Made by a program: the position numbers and the translations under genes
NCBI RefSeq assembly: GCF_900474295.1
Contig: NZ_UCOB01000026.1
Coordinates: 1 to 64,000, forward strand
Source of the DNA: Synechococcus sp. UW140
GTDB taxonomy: Bacteria > Cyanobacteriota > Cyanobacteriia > PCC-6307 > Cyanobiaceae
Length of the DNA: 64,000 nucleotides
Direction of reading: 5' to 3'
The notes under the pieces: generated by a model
What the model was told of the DNA's origin: nothing
Databases searched by the model: none
What the model saw: the letters and a program-made list of their open reading frames with translations, nothing else
Shown here: positions 1-8,756 of the stretch, one piece after another
Layout of the letters: each line of letters opens with the position of its first letter
Position numbering within the stretch: the stretch's first letter is position 1

Positions 1-332
1 TGCGGGCTGGTGTGCCGCTTGAAACTCAAAGTGAGCTGATCACGCTCATGAGCCAAAACCCTCAGTTGATGTTTGAGCGGATTGTGGAGCTTGCGGCAGA
101 GAAGGGCATGACCACCAGCGTTGAGGAAGTCAAAGGGTTCCTGGCGCAAATGGATGAAGAGGAAGAATTTGATGACATCGAACTCGATGCCATCGCTCTG
201 GTCGCCATTGCTGGTGGTGGTGGCGGTGGTCGTCGCGGTTGCGGCTGCCAAGAGGAAGCACACGACGAACCTTGGGGGCGTTGCCCTGGCATGCGGCCGA
301 TGCGTAAGTGGTTGTTCGGGAGGAACGCCTGA
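1..332 (+). CDS. Nif11-type RiPP precursor peptide 1 (5' end outside window)
   Basis: Ribosomal peptide precursor: an acidic leader followed by a small core. The leader shows the Nif11-like pattern (an NP...IVELAAEKG helix, then an acidic stretch and ELDAIALVAIAGG), and the GG is the expected C39-peptidase cleavage site. The core is Gly-rich at first (GGGGRRGCGC), has three Cys and ends in a basic segment with Lys and Trp. The reading frame is open to the left edge. Ungapped alignment with the next gene suggests the N-terminus lies upstream of base 1, although GTG at 12 or ATG at 48 are possible starts. Its stop overlaps the next start as TGATG, so the two are probably translationally coupled. 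Family call is firm; the modification type is unknown. Confidence 0.75.
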   Translation, partial: RAGVPLETQSELITLMSQNPQLMFERIVELAAEKGMTTSVEEVKGFLAQMDEEEEFDDIELDAIALVAIAGGGGGGRRGCGCQEEAHDEPWGRCPGMRPMRKWLFGRNA

Positions 333-601
333 TGGACAAACTGGAACGGTTTAAGCAGCTTTCTGACGCCATGCCGATGGCGACAAAGCTGGAGCTCTAT
401 CAGCAGTTTGTTTCCAATCCAGAAGCAGGCATCAACAGCATCATTGCTCTAGCCGCCAAGGAAGGGCTGGAGCTCAATCAAGCTGAGGTCTCGGAACTGA
501 TTAAAACCATTGACGTCGATGAAGAGTTTGATGACGTTGAACTGGATGCCATCGCTCTGGTCGCCATTGCTGGTAGGAAAATGAGGAATAGTCGCTGCTG
601 A
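332..601 (+). CDS. Nif11-type RiPP precursor peptide 2 with very short core
   Basis: Second precursor, 89 residues, starting at ATG 332 after a GGGAGGA ribosome site. An in-frame upstream extension to 308 exists but lacks this signal. The leader contains a NPEAG...IALAAKEG helix and an acidic DVDEEFDDVELDAIALVAIAG end that nearly matches peptide 1 in DNA as well as protein. After it only RKMRNSRC remains, so the core is about eight residues with one Lys and one Cys. The canonical double glycine is reduced to a single Gly followed by Arg, so cleavage may be altered or the gene may be decaying. It overlaps peptide 1 by one base. Confidence 0.75.
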   Translation: MDKLERFKQLSDAMPMATKLELYQQFVSNPEAGINSIIALAAKEGLELNQAEVSELIKTIDVDEEFDDVELDAIALVAIAGRKMRNSRC

Positions 602-827
602 ACAATGACTAGGCCTGGCATGACAGGTGAATAGAAATAATGAGCGCCAGGTAGAGGTTGGTGAAACGCCAAGACAACGGCAGCCTGCTATGGCGCGTGG
701 CGGTGGAAACAGAGGCGTTTTCCCAGGATGCCACTCGCCTACAAAGGTGTTGTGCATTTTGTGAAAATTACCTGTTGCCGAGATTTTTTGGGTTATCAGT
801 GAATGGTCTTAGATGCTTGCCGGAGTT

Positions 828-1184
828 ATGACTGAATTAGAAAAGTCTCAAAAGGACGCCAAAACAGCACGTGTCAACCTCGTGCTAATGGGGATTCTTC
901 ACTTCTTCTTCGCATTTTTCGCTTCCCTTGGGTACGCGATTTATCTTGATTACTGGAAGCCATTTTTGGTGGCTACGCTGACCGCGATCGCCTCTATTGT
1001 CGCTGCCGGCATTGTTGGTGGGATTCTTGGGGCTGTTATTGGTGCGGCTGGTGGCACGGATGAAGCCGCAGGAGTGATTGGAATTATGGTGGGTGTTCTG
1101 TTCGGCTTCATCGCCCCTTTGGTTTCTTTTCTGATGTTTAGAGCCAGAGTTTTAGCCCTACGTGATCGCGTAAGGAGTGTGTGA
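828..1184 (+). CDS. small membrane protein with Gly/Ala-rich central segment
   Basis: About 118 residues from ATG 828, chosen because GGAG lies five bases upstream; ATG 813 is an in-frame alternative. After a charged N-terminus there are hydrophobic segments at about residues 17-40 and 46-75, the second very rich in Gly, Ala, Ile and Val, and a third at about 80-105, followed by a basic tail. I recognise no family. Being on the same strand between precursor genes and a GNAT, it could be an immunity or accessory membrane protein of the peptide locus, but that rests on position only. The 226 bases separating it from peptide 2 hold no convincing gene. Confidence 0.6.
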   Translation: MTELEKSQKDAKTARVNLVLMGILHFFFAFFASLGYAIYLDYWKPFLVATLTAIASIVAAGIVGGILGAVIGAAGGTDEAAGVIGIMVGVLFGFIAPLVSFLMFRARVLALRDRVRSV

Positions 1185-1239
1185 CTAGAAGTGATTCGAG
1201 TCTTGGCTTTTGGATTAAGAGGCTCAAGGCTTCCGCCTT

Positions 1240-1413
1240 GTGAGAGCCTGCAACCAGCAGGGCTTGGGAAAGGCGGTTCTACCTACCAACATTCCCAGCA
1301 TTCTCGATGCTCACAACATCCAGACAATTTATCAACTTGAAGCCTGGGCATCGAGACTGATGGATGAAATTGATATCAGCATCGGCTTAACATTGACAGA
1401 AGGGCAGATATGA
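1240..1413 (+). CDS. possible small ORF or gene remnant, unrecognised
   Basis: An open frame of 57 codons from GTG 1240 to TGA 1411-1413 encodes a peptide with a plausible composition, including an amphipathic stretch around QLEAWASRLMDEIDI. No ribosome site is obvious and no family is recognised. It could be a short remnant of a larger protein. It is recorded because the surrounding 1185-1711 region otherwise lacks a clear gene. Confidence 0.2.
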   Translation: MRACNQQGLGKAVLPTNIPSILDAHNIQTIYQLEAWASRLMDEIDISIGLTLTEGQI

Positions 1414-1514
1414 GCACAAGGCTTAGATGACTAGAACGTGACTTCAATAAAGGCCACTATTGAAGGGATAACTTACACCTCTACATCTTCAATCATCAAG
1501 AAGGAGATAAACTA

Positions 1515-1742
1515 GTGCAGAGCTGGTGGTCTGCTCCTCTCAACTATTCGCCAAGCAACAAACGCAAGACCAAGTCATCAACCCCGCAAAGGATCGCTGT
1601 TCAAGCTGCCTCCTATCAGTTTCTCAATACTGGTGACTGTGATAGCCCTAGAGAGCATGACCACTCCTGCAATGGGATCTACCATTGGCCTGGTCATTTA
1701 GATCTTGAGACGTGGGAGACAGAGAAACCAGTCAAAGATTGA
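1515..1742 (+). CDS. possible small protein with strong ribosome-binding site, unrecognised
   Basis: A 75-residue frame starts at GTG 1515, eight bases after a strong AAGGAG ribosome site at 1501-1506. The product is basic at first and then has a Cys/His-containing part (GDCDSPREHDHSCNGIYHW). It overlaps the start of the GNAT gene by about 31 bases in another frame. I recognise no family. The ribosome site favours translation, but the frame could also be a decayed gene or leader ORF for the GNAT. Confidence 0.3.
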   Translation: MQSWWSAPLNYSPSNKRKTKSSTPQRIAVQAASYQFLNTGDCDSPREHDHSCNGIYHWPGHLDLETWETEKPVKD

Positions 1743-2704
1743 ACTATCACCAACTAGATAGGCCTTCCCTTGAGGCTTGGCTTCACCTGTGTTCGCCTCT
1801 TTTGCGCAATTACGCCAAGAAAGCCATCAGCTCCGACAACGCGAAGCCTTCTACATTAATTGCATTGGGGGTTGAATGGATTGATGCTGAACTGGGCTCT
1901 CAGAAACCAGCGGCTCTCTTGCTAGCTGAGGCAAGCAGTGTCTCCACTGACAATCAAACCGACTCCAAAGAACTCTGCGTCCTTAGCCTTGTGGTGGCGA
2001 AGCCGTTACGACATCAGGGTATAGCGCGGGCCTTGTTAGCTCATGCTGTCCAGCGGGCCCAGAACGAAGGGTTCACCGTGGTGCGTTTCCCTATTCCGCT
2101 TCAATCCAAACATTCAACGGCTCTGCATAAGTTGACGCCACCGAGCCAAGGTTGGTCAACCACGCCCGGAGAAGTCATAGTCAATCTGTCGATAGGTGAG
2201 CCAGTAGAAACTCTTCTGCAGCGCCTAGAAAAAGTCGTTGCTCATCAAGCGCGCTCTGCAAGCTGGGAGATGAAACCATTTCCTGAGCAGCAAACCAGCT
2301 CTCTACGGCAGCGCATCAGCCTGGCGGAAGCAAGCCAGGGGGCTGGCCCATTGCAGACAGATCGTCAGAATGATCAATGGGCTCCAGCTGCTGATTACAG
2401 CCGATTATTAACAGATCAAAACGAAATCATTGGCTGGTTGATCACTCACTTTGTTTCGCCTAATTGCCTGCGATATGCCAGGTTTTGGGTGAATCCAGGC
2501 TGGGAAAAAACAAGCGCACCATTGGCCATGCTTGCCGATGTAATCAGATCAGCACACTTCAACCAACAGACTGCGGCGATACCCAAGGGTTGCTTCATCT
2601 CTCACCCCTCCAATCAGCTACTTCACCATTTAGTTGTGAAGCAATTTAAGCCAGTCTCTGACAGCTGGATGCAACTCGAACATCGAGTCTTAATGATCAC
2701 ATAA
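1712..2704 (+). CDS. double-length GNAT-family acyltransferase
   Basis: A 330-residue protein, about twice the length of a single GNAT domain. Motif A (acyl-CoA pyrophosphate binding) is clear at about residues 90-120 as LCVLSLVVAKPLRHQGIARALL. The C-terminal half (about 225-330) looks like a second, degenerate GNAT fold without a clear motif A. The GTG start at 1712 has only a weak ribosome site, so the exact start is uncertain. GNAT maturases that attach fatty acids to Lys or Orn of Nif11/NHLP-type precursors are known (selidamide-type lipopeptides). The position between precursors and exporter makes precursor acylation the best guess, though protein N-acetylation or self-resistance are alternatives. 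It converges on the exporter operon with one base between stops. Confidence 0.75.
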   Translation: MGDRETSQRLNYHQLDRPSLEAWLHLCSPLLRNYAKKAISSDNAKPSTLIALGVEWIDAELGSQKPAALLLAEASSVSTDNQTDSKELCVLSLVVAKPLRHQGIARALLAHAVQRAQNEGFTVVRFPIPLQSKHSTALHKLTPPSQGWSTTPGEVIVNLSIGEPVETLLQRLEKVVAHQARSASWEMKPFPEQQTSSLRQRISLAEASQGAGPLQTDRQNDQWAPAADYSRLLTDQNEIIGWLITHFVSPNCLRYARFWVNPGWEKTSAPLAMLADVIRSAHFNQQTAAIPKGCFISHPSNQLLHHLVVKQFKPVSDSWMQLEHRVLMIT

Positions 2705-2705
2705 T

Positions 2706-4922
2706 TCAGGCACTTTCTCGCAACAGCTGGGCATAAGGGCTCTCTTGATCAGCAATCATATCTTGATGTCGACCTCTTTGAACAACCTGACCTTTGTCCA
2801 TCACTAGAATCAAATCAGAATCGCGGATTGTGCTAAGCCGATGAGCAACAACAATTTGAGTACAACCACGTCGACTCAGATTTTCAATCACAAGGCGCTC
2901 AGTTTCAGCATCAAGGGCCGAGGTTGCTTCATCCATGATCAAGATGCTTGGATCACGCACCAAAGCCCGTGCCAACTCAAGGCGCTGACGTTGTCCGCCC
3001 GAAAGATTATGGGCTCCTTCACTCAAGACTGACTCAATTCCTTCTGGCAATCCCTGAATGACATCTTCAATTTCAGCATCACGACAAGCCTTCTGAAGAT
3101 CTAGGGGTGTAATCAAGGGATTCCAGAGCGTGAGATTCTCTCTCACAGAGCATCCATACAGCTGAATCTCTTGCTGAACCATGGCTAGGGAGTTTGTGGC
3201 GACAGCACGAGGTATGGCAACCAAAGGAAATCCGTCGAACAGAATTTCTCCAGACGTGGACTGATAGAGGCCAGCAATTAATTTTGCAAGCGTACTTTTA
3301 CCACTTCCGCTCCCCCCAACCAAAGCAATGCGTTGGCCAGGATAGATTGTCAGCGACAGTTCATTGATTAACGGATCCTTAATAGCAACAAAGCCAAAGC
3401 TTACATTCTCAAGCCGAATGGAACCAGTGAGCCGGCGATTCGCATTAGCGAAGGGAACAGCACGGTCTGCACTATTGAGCAAAGGGTCGCGCGACTGTTC
3501 GAGTACGTCCTCCAAACGCAACACCTCGGCTTCAAAAGTAGGCAGTTGCTGGACAAATATGATGATGTTGTCGATCTGGGTCTTAAGCGAAAGTGCGATT
3601 GTTTGGGATGCAAGAAGCATGCCCAGAGTGAGTTGACCTTTAATAACAAGGAAGAAACCCAACACGAAGATCACCACTTCGTTAAGTGTGGTCATGGCAT
3701 TGGGAATGACTCGAATCCGAGCATTTCTCAATTGCAAGTCCTGCAGAGTGTTGAGTAGACGACTTTGAAAACCTGAAAAGCGCCTAAACACATCCTGCTC
3801 AATCGCCGCAGCTTTGACAGTTTCAATATCGCGCATAGCGCTAACCACCACAGCATCGGCTTTGGCACCATCCTTCTGCAGGATCAGATTGGCATCTTTT
3901 TGAATGCGCAGATTAGCTTGAACAACAACCGCATTGACTCCTGTCGTCGCCATCACCAAAAAGCCCAGCCAAGGGCTATACAACATTGTCAAGACGAGAT
4001 AAAAGAGCAACAACACCAGTCCGGTTGCCATTGGGATCAGGCGGCTACCGATGAACTCGCCAATACTGGAATTCGCTTCCATTCGGCTAGCAATATCAGA
4101 GGCGTAGCGCTGGCTATAGAAACGCTCTGGGAGCGCAAGCATCTGATGTTCAAAGCCAACAGCAAAACGACGGGTCAATCGTTTTTCAAGCTTACGACTA
4201 CCGAGTAGCTGGAAGTATTGAAGGATTGCCTGCAAGCTAATGGTTAAAGCCATCGCCCAAAGCATCGGCTTAAGCCACTGATCCATACCATTACCAATCA
4301 CTTCATCGAGATAAATCTGCGCATAGATCGGCATGACGAGCTGAGGCAAAACCAGTAACAAGCCGCTGATCAAAATAAACAATGATCCCCATGGTTCACT
4401 GAATAAGCGTCGCCAAACAATGGGCCAAACGGAGGGAGATTTACCGTCACGCACAAAGCTTTCATCAGGCGTGAGCGTGAGAACGATTCCTGTATAACTC
4501 GTTTCAAATTCTTCACGGCTAACGGTACGTGGGCCAAGCGCCGGATCGTTGAGGGCAACACGGTCGCCGATGAATCCCTCAAAGACCAGAAAGTGATTAA
4601 ATTCCCAGAAAAGAATTGCTGGTGGAGTCATTGCCTCAAGGGCTCTGATACCTTTCTTAAAGCCCCTTGCTTTCAGCCCAAATTGAGCAGCAGCCAAAAC
4701 AAGATTGGCTGCATCACTACCATCCCTGGAGACTCCGCAACTCTCACGCAGTTGAGTAAGCGGCACATATTTTCCATAGTATTGAAGGATAATTCCTAAT
4801 GATGCCGCGCCGCATTCGGTATATTCCATTTGCAGCCGAGTTGGAGTTCGAACCCATCGTCCACGAGTCTTAGCTTGAAGTTCACGAAAACGTTGTTGAA
4901 TAAGTTGAATGAGCATCGACAT
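2706..4922 (-). CDS. NHLM-type peptidase/ABC exporter (C39 protease, permease, ATPase)
   Basis: A 738-residue bifunctional exporter that should cut leader peptides after the GG-type site and pump the core out. The N-terminal C39 peptidase has the catalytic triad Cys37 (TECGAAS), His110 (FNHFLVF) and Asp126 (LNDPALG). The transmembrane domain spans about residues 170-460. The ATPase follows with Walker A GGSGSGKST near 535, signature LSGGQRQR near 640 and Walker B ILIMDEATSALD near 660. Domain order and length fit the peptidase-containing NHLM bacteriocin transporter family. It is the last gene of the minus-strand export operon, ten bases after the HlyD gene. ATG 4914-4916 (third codon) is an alternative start. 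Confidence 0.9.
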   Translation of the reverse strand: MSMLIQLIQQRFRELQAKTRGRWVRTPTRLQMEYTECGAASLGIILQYYGKYVPLTQLRESCGVSRDGSDAANLVLAAAQFGLKARGFKKGIRALEAMTPPAILFWEFNHFLVFEGFIGDRVALNDPALGPRTVSREEFETSYTGIVLTLTPDESFVRDGKSPSVWPIVWRRLFSEPWGSLFILISGLLLVLPQLVMPIYAQIYLDEVIGNGMDQWLKPMLWAMALTISLQAILQYFQLLGSRKLEKRLTRRFAVGFEHQMLALPERFYSQRYASDIASRMEANSSIGEFIGSRLIPMATGLVLLLFYLVLTMLYSPWLGFLVMATTGVNAVVVQANLRIQKDANLILQKDGAKADAVVVSAMRDIETVKAAAIEQDVFRRFSGFQSRLLNTLQDLQLRNARIRVIPNAMTTLNEVVIFVLGFFLVIKGQLTLGMLLASQTIALSLKTQIDNIIIFVQQLPTFEAEVLRLEDVLEQSRDPLLNSADRAVPFANANRRLTGSIRLENVSFGFVAIKDPLINELSLTIYPGQRIALVGGSGSGKSTLAKLIAGLYQSTSGEILFDGFPLVAIPRAVATNSLAMVQQEIQLYGCSVRENLTLWNPLITPLDLQKACRDAEIEDVIQGLPEGIESVLSEGAHNLSGGQRQRLELARALVRDPSILIMDEATSALDAETERLVIENLSRRGCTQIVVAHRLSTIRDSDLILVMDKGQVVQRGRHQDMIADQESPYAQLLRESA

Positions 4923-4932
4923 TGCAGTGACT

Positions 4933-6054
4933 TCAGTAAATCCCTGTGAGATCTCGCAAGATCGGAATCACATAACTGATGGGTCGTCGTTCTTCTACCA
5001 ACACACGAACCTTGGTCGGCGTTCCTGCCGAAAGCTCTAGTGTTGGACCTGTTCCACCGCCCCAGTTGTACCCACTGGGTGTGTCTGAATCACGCTCCAA
5101 TGTAGTGGTAACTTCAATCAGTGGCTCATGAGGCTTGGCTCGAACAGACTCCAGTAGGGACTTGACACCAAGACGTTTGATCACGGCTGAATCGCGAACA
5201 GGCAACTGCCGAATGTTAATGATTTCACCCTGGATTCCCCCATGCCGCTGTTGTTTGGTGGTAGTGGGGCTGATGCGGACCCTTTGCCCTGTTCGCAGGC
5301 GTTTGCCATCTTTAGCGGGAAAAAAGACAAGACTTTCCAGGCCAGCGCGACCATCTCCAGCCTGAAGAGTATATAAAGTAGTGCCCGACTGAACAACCTC
5401 TCCTTGATGCACTCCCCGGTCAACCACACAACCACTAATCGGAGCACGAATTAAACTCGTACGTTCTATTTCTTCTAGACGTGAATGAATTTGGCTTTGT
5501 TCCGCCTTGATCTGTTGCTCACGTTGACTATTCTCAGACTCTATTAAATATTTCAACGCAGTGAGCTGACGTTGCCTTTTGTTCAGATCGTCTGTAGAGA
5601 TGGCTCCAACACTTGCCAAGTGCCTGACGCGATGAATATCTTTCTGCAACTGTTCCATACGCATAGCTCCAAGAAGATCTTGATTCTTGTCTTGCAATAA
5701 CATTTGCTCTAATCGTGACTGAGCTGCTTTCATCTCTACCTCCTGAGTCACCGGATCAATACGACCCATAAGAGATCCACTGGCTAGGCAATCACCAACT
5801 TTTGCCTGAAGCTCTGTGACGCGACCCGCCATTTCGCTCTGCACAACGGTGAGGCTGTTTGGCTTGATCAACACGCCACGTCCGCTGACGCGAACAGGGA
5901 TACGGCCGACAATCGACCAGGCCAAAATAGTAATGCTGAAAAAGCTCAGCGAAGCCAATAGGATCCATTGACTTGGCCGAAGCAGCTGTAGAGGTTGGTC
6001 GAGTTGTTCAGGACTGGAGAGTGCATCCAGTGCAGTCTTACGGAAAAGGCTCAT
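4933..6054 (-). CDS. HlyD-like membrane fusion protein of NHLM exporter
   Basis: A 373-residue periplasmic adaptor linking the ABC exporter to the outer membrane. It has one N-terminal membrane helix at about residues 30-50 (WILLASLSFFSITILAWSIV), then a biotinyl-lipoyl half (VSGRGVLI...VQSEMAGRVTELQAKVGD), a coiled-coil segment around 105-200, and the second lipoyl half (IRAPISGCVVDRGVHQGEVVQ). This architecture matches the NHLM secretion-protein family. Its ATG overlaps the stop of the upstream ABC gene as ATGA, so the two are translationally coupled. An adaptor between two ABC subunits is typical of NHLM systems. Confidence 0.88.
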   Translation of the reverse strand: MSLFRKTALDALSSPEQLDQPLQLLRPSQWILLASLSFFSITILAWSIVGRIPVRVSGRGVLIKPNSLTVVQSEMAGRVTELQAKVGDCLASGSLMGRIDPVTQEVEMKAAQSRLEQMLLQDKNQDLLGAMRMEQLQKDIHRVRHLASVGAISTDDLNKRQRQLTALKYLIESENSQREQQIKAEQSQIHSRLEEIERTSLIRAPISGCVVDRGVHQGEVVQSGTTLYTLQAGDGRAGLESLVFFPAKDGKRLRTGQRVRISPTTTKQQRHGGIQGEIINIRQLPVRDSAVIKRLGVKSLLESVRAKPHEPLIEVTTTLERDSDTPSGYNWGGGTGPTLELSAGTPTKVRVLVEERRPISYVIPILRDLTGIY

Positions 6055-8756
6055 TGGATTTGACGCTCCATCAATCGAGCAAACACTCCTTTGCTATTGA
6101 TCAGGGCGTCGTAATTACCTTGTTCCTGAACCTGTCCTTGATCTAAAACGACGATACGGTCTGCATGACGTATCGTGCTCAGACGGTGCGCAATCACCAA
6201 GCGAGTGATGGATAGTTTCTCAAGGCTATTGCTAACGATTGCTTGAGTATGGTTGTCGAGTGCACTGGTGGCCTCGTCAAAAATCAGTAAGCGAGGCTTT
6301 CTTACGAGTGCACGGGCAATACCGACACGCTGGCGCTGACCACCTGAAAGAGTGCCACCGCCATCAGGAATGACAGTTTGCATCCCCATTGGCATTTCGC
6401 GAATCTCATCGGCCAAGCCCGCCAATTCGGCTGCATGCCATGCCTCTTCTTCCTGGATCACAGCACCACCCGCAATAACCTCGATCAGAGAACCACTAAA
6501 CAGTGAGTTGGTTTGAAGCACAGTACCAATTTGGCGGCGAACACTACGCAATTCAAGGCCACTAAGAGGTTGGCCATCCAATCGAATCACGCCATCTTCT
6601 GGAGCAGCAAATCCAAGCAAGAGACGGACCAAGGTCGATTTACCTGAGCCTGAAGGACCGACAATTGCAACATATTCACCAGCCTTAGCCTCAAAGCTGA
6701 CGCTATCGAGCACCAGAGGTCGGTCTTCAGAATAACGGTAACTAACGCGATCAATTTGAATATCACCACGCAGGATACCGGCCTCTTGATGGTCATCATC
6801 AGATTCAACATTTGCATCAAGCATTGGCCTGAAACGTTCATAGATGATTGGCAAGTCAAAGGCGCCTGACAGCAAGCCAGCCAAACCAGCGATGCCACCA
6901 ATAAAAGTTCCAAATGCTGCCAAGAAACCAAGCTGTTGCCCTACATTTGGAGCATTCAAAATTGCAGAATTAGAAGCCTCTGAGATCAACTTAGTGATCA
7001 TTATATAAACAAGTAATGTGCCAAGGTTGGGCATTACTGCTTGCAATAGCTTTACAGTTGCCTGCTTGGCATCGAGAGAATTTTCAAGGGCAATCACTTG
7101 CTTAAATCGTCCCGCCCACCATTGGGCTGCAGCTGCTTCAGCACCCGCTATTCGAAGTTTGCTCACAGAGCTGATTAACTCAAGATTACGACTTTGAGCC
7201 GCAGCCTTAGCCGTCTCTTGGCGGCGTTGAAGAGATCGAGATTGTACTGCCATGATGGCGGTAGGTAGCACAATCAGACCTGACAGAACCACAGCCAACA
7301 CTGTTAGCTTGACGCTGATGCGTAGCATGAAGAGGAGATAAAGACTGGTGAGCAGAAACTTCACCAAGCCTCCCTCCATGAGCACTCTGATCTCTTTTCG
7401 AAGTTCCTCAAGCGCACCAAAGCGCAACTGCAACTCACCCACAGTACGTTGACGAAAAAAGTCAATTGGAAGACTTAAAACCCGTTGCATCCCTGCCAAT
7501 TGGATGCGTGCTGCACCGCTTTGCTGAGTTAGTAACACATCCCTGCTTTGCACCCACTCCAAACCAACTCTGGTGATGCCTCCGACAAACAACAACATGC
7601 TGATCTGCAATAGAAGCGAGAGGTCTCGATCTGGGAGCGCTTGATTGGCAATCGCGGTGTTGAATGCCGGCGTCAACATTGCTAAAAATGTTGCCAACAC
7701 CATGACGGCAACACCACTGCGAAAACCGCCACTCAAAAGGCCAAGGCAAGTGCCTAAGCCAGCACCGGATGCCGCCATACAGAAAACCCATCGAGCTGCC
7801 CCAACCTCACGGCCGATAGAGAGCAAAAAACCAAGTGCCAAGCCGAGAAGAAGGCCAATCACAATGAATTGAGTGATCTCTCTGGGCTTTCCAAATGCAA
7901 AGCGCAACAAACCAGGCGTAGTGAGATCTTGGCGCATTAAACCTGGGCTAATGGCCACCATGCGTGGGCTGAGCTTGCTCAGAATCGTCCGGCAATCAGC
8001 CACGGGGATTGGATGGGGCATGCTCTCAGGAGCCCAGAGCATATAACCATTTTTTTTAGATTGAAGCAGAGCAGGGGAATCGCGATCCTCTTCGAAAAAA
8101 GCAATGAGATCACCACAGTTTTGTTGTAATTGATGTTCGTTCATCACGACATCACGTCCAATCAATCCATTGCTCTCAAGTAAATGCTGCAAGTATCGAC
8201 GTGAATTTAAGCTATCACTCCCTACTGAGATAGCAGCATGAGCAGTTCGCCCCCTGATGAGGGCAATGCAACGCATTAATGCATCATCCTGATGCGATAC
8301 CCCAATCAAGCTGGAATTCAAAGTGTCATCAGATTCAAGGTGGCGAAATAATTCAGTTGCCGTCGATTGATCAAGCGCCAAATGGCTGGCCAACCTCTCA
8401 TCATGTCTATGAATTAGTTCAAAACTGAGCGCCTCAAATAGACCACAAATATTTCCAGATTGATCGTGCACAAGATTGGGATTTAGCTGCTTCAGAAGTG
8501 TGCATAGCTGGTCCTCTAACCATGCATTTCCACGTGATGCATCTGGAATTTCCTCTCCAAGGAAAGTAACATCTTGTGCAGTTCTGAGTTGAAGCGGTAG
8601 TGCAGTGACCGTCTCACGAGGCAAACCTGGCAGCACAATACCCACAGGTACTCGCAAAATCGTAAAGCCACTGATCACGACCATCAGACCATGACCATCT
8701 GCCTTGAATGGATGGTCAGGCCATGAAATCAACTCACCAGCAAAAACCTTCATCAC
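6051..8756 (-). CDS. NHLM-type ABC transporter without peptidase domain
   Basis: A 901-residue ABC half-transporter with a long N-terminal region (about 1-285) that has no C39 catalytic motif. A membrane domain follows at about 290-630, and the ATPase has Walker A GPSGSGKST near residue 700, LSGGQRQR near 805 and a DEATSALD Walker B near 828. Length and layout match the second, non-protease NHLM ABC family, presumed to pair with the C39-containing subunit. The start ATG overlaps the preceding cNMP-binding gene by four bases (ATGA). A second Met follows immediately, so the start could shift by one codon. Confidence 0.88.
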   Translation of the reverse strand: MMKVFAGELISWPDHPFKADGHGLMVVISGFTILRVPVGIVLPGLPRETVTALPLQLRTAQDVTFLGEEIPDASRGNAWLEDQLCTLLKQLNPNLVHDQSGNICGLFEALSFELIHRHDERLASHLALDQSTATELFRHLESDDTLNSSLIGVSHQDDALMRCIALIRGRTAHAAISVGSDSLNSRRYLQHLLESNGLIGRDVVMNEHQLQQNCGDLIAFFEEDRDSPALLQSKKNGYMLWAPESMPHPIPVADCRTILSKLSPRMVAISPGLMRQDLTTPGLLRFAFGKPREITQFIVIGLLLGLALGFLLSIGREVGAARWVFCMAASGAGLGTCLGLLSGGFRSGVAVMVLATFLAMLTPAFNTAIANQALPDRDLSLLLQISMLLFVGGITRVGLEWVQSRDVLLTQQSGAARIQLAGMQRVLSLPIDFFRQRTVGELQLRFGALEELRKEIRVLMEGGLVKFLLTSLYLLFMLRISVKLTVLAVVLSGLIVLPTAIMAVQSRSLQRRQETAKAAAQSRNLELISSVSKLRIAGAEAAAAQWWAGRFKQVIALENSLDAKQATVKLLQAVMPNLGTLLVYIMITKLISEASNSAILNAPNVGQQLGFLAAFGTFIGGIAGLAGLLSGAFDLPIIYERFRPMLDANVESDDDHQEAGILRGDIQIDRVSYRYSEDRPLVLDSVSFEAKAGEYVAIVGPSGSGKSTLVRLLLGFAAPEDGVIRLDGQPLSGLELRSVRRQIGTVLQTNSLFSGSLIEVIAGGAVIQEEEAWHAAELAGLADEIREMPMGMQTVIPDGGGTLSGGQRQRVGIARALVRKPRLLIFDEATSALDNHTQAIVSNSLEKLSITRLVIAHRLSTIRHADRIVVLDQGQVQEQGNYDALINSKGVFARLMERQIQ

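Noticed and set aside
180-290. Microcin B17-like thiazole peptide
   Set aside because: Gly-run followed by GCGC looks tempting, but no YcaO cyclodehydratase or dehydrogenase is visible in the window.
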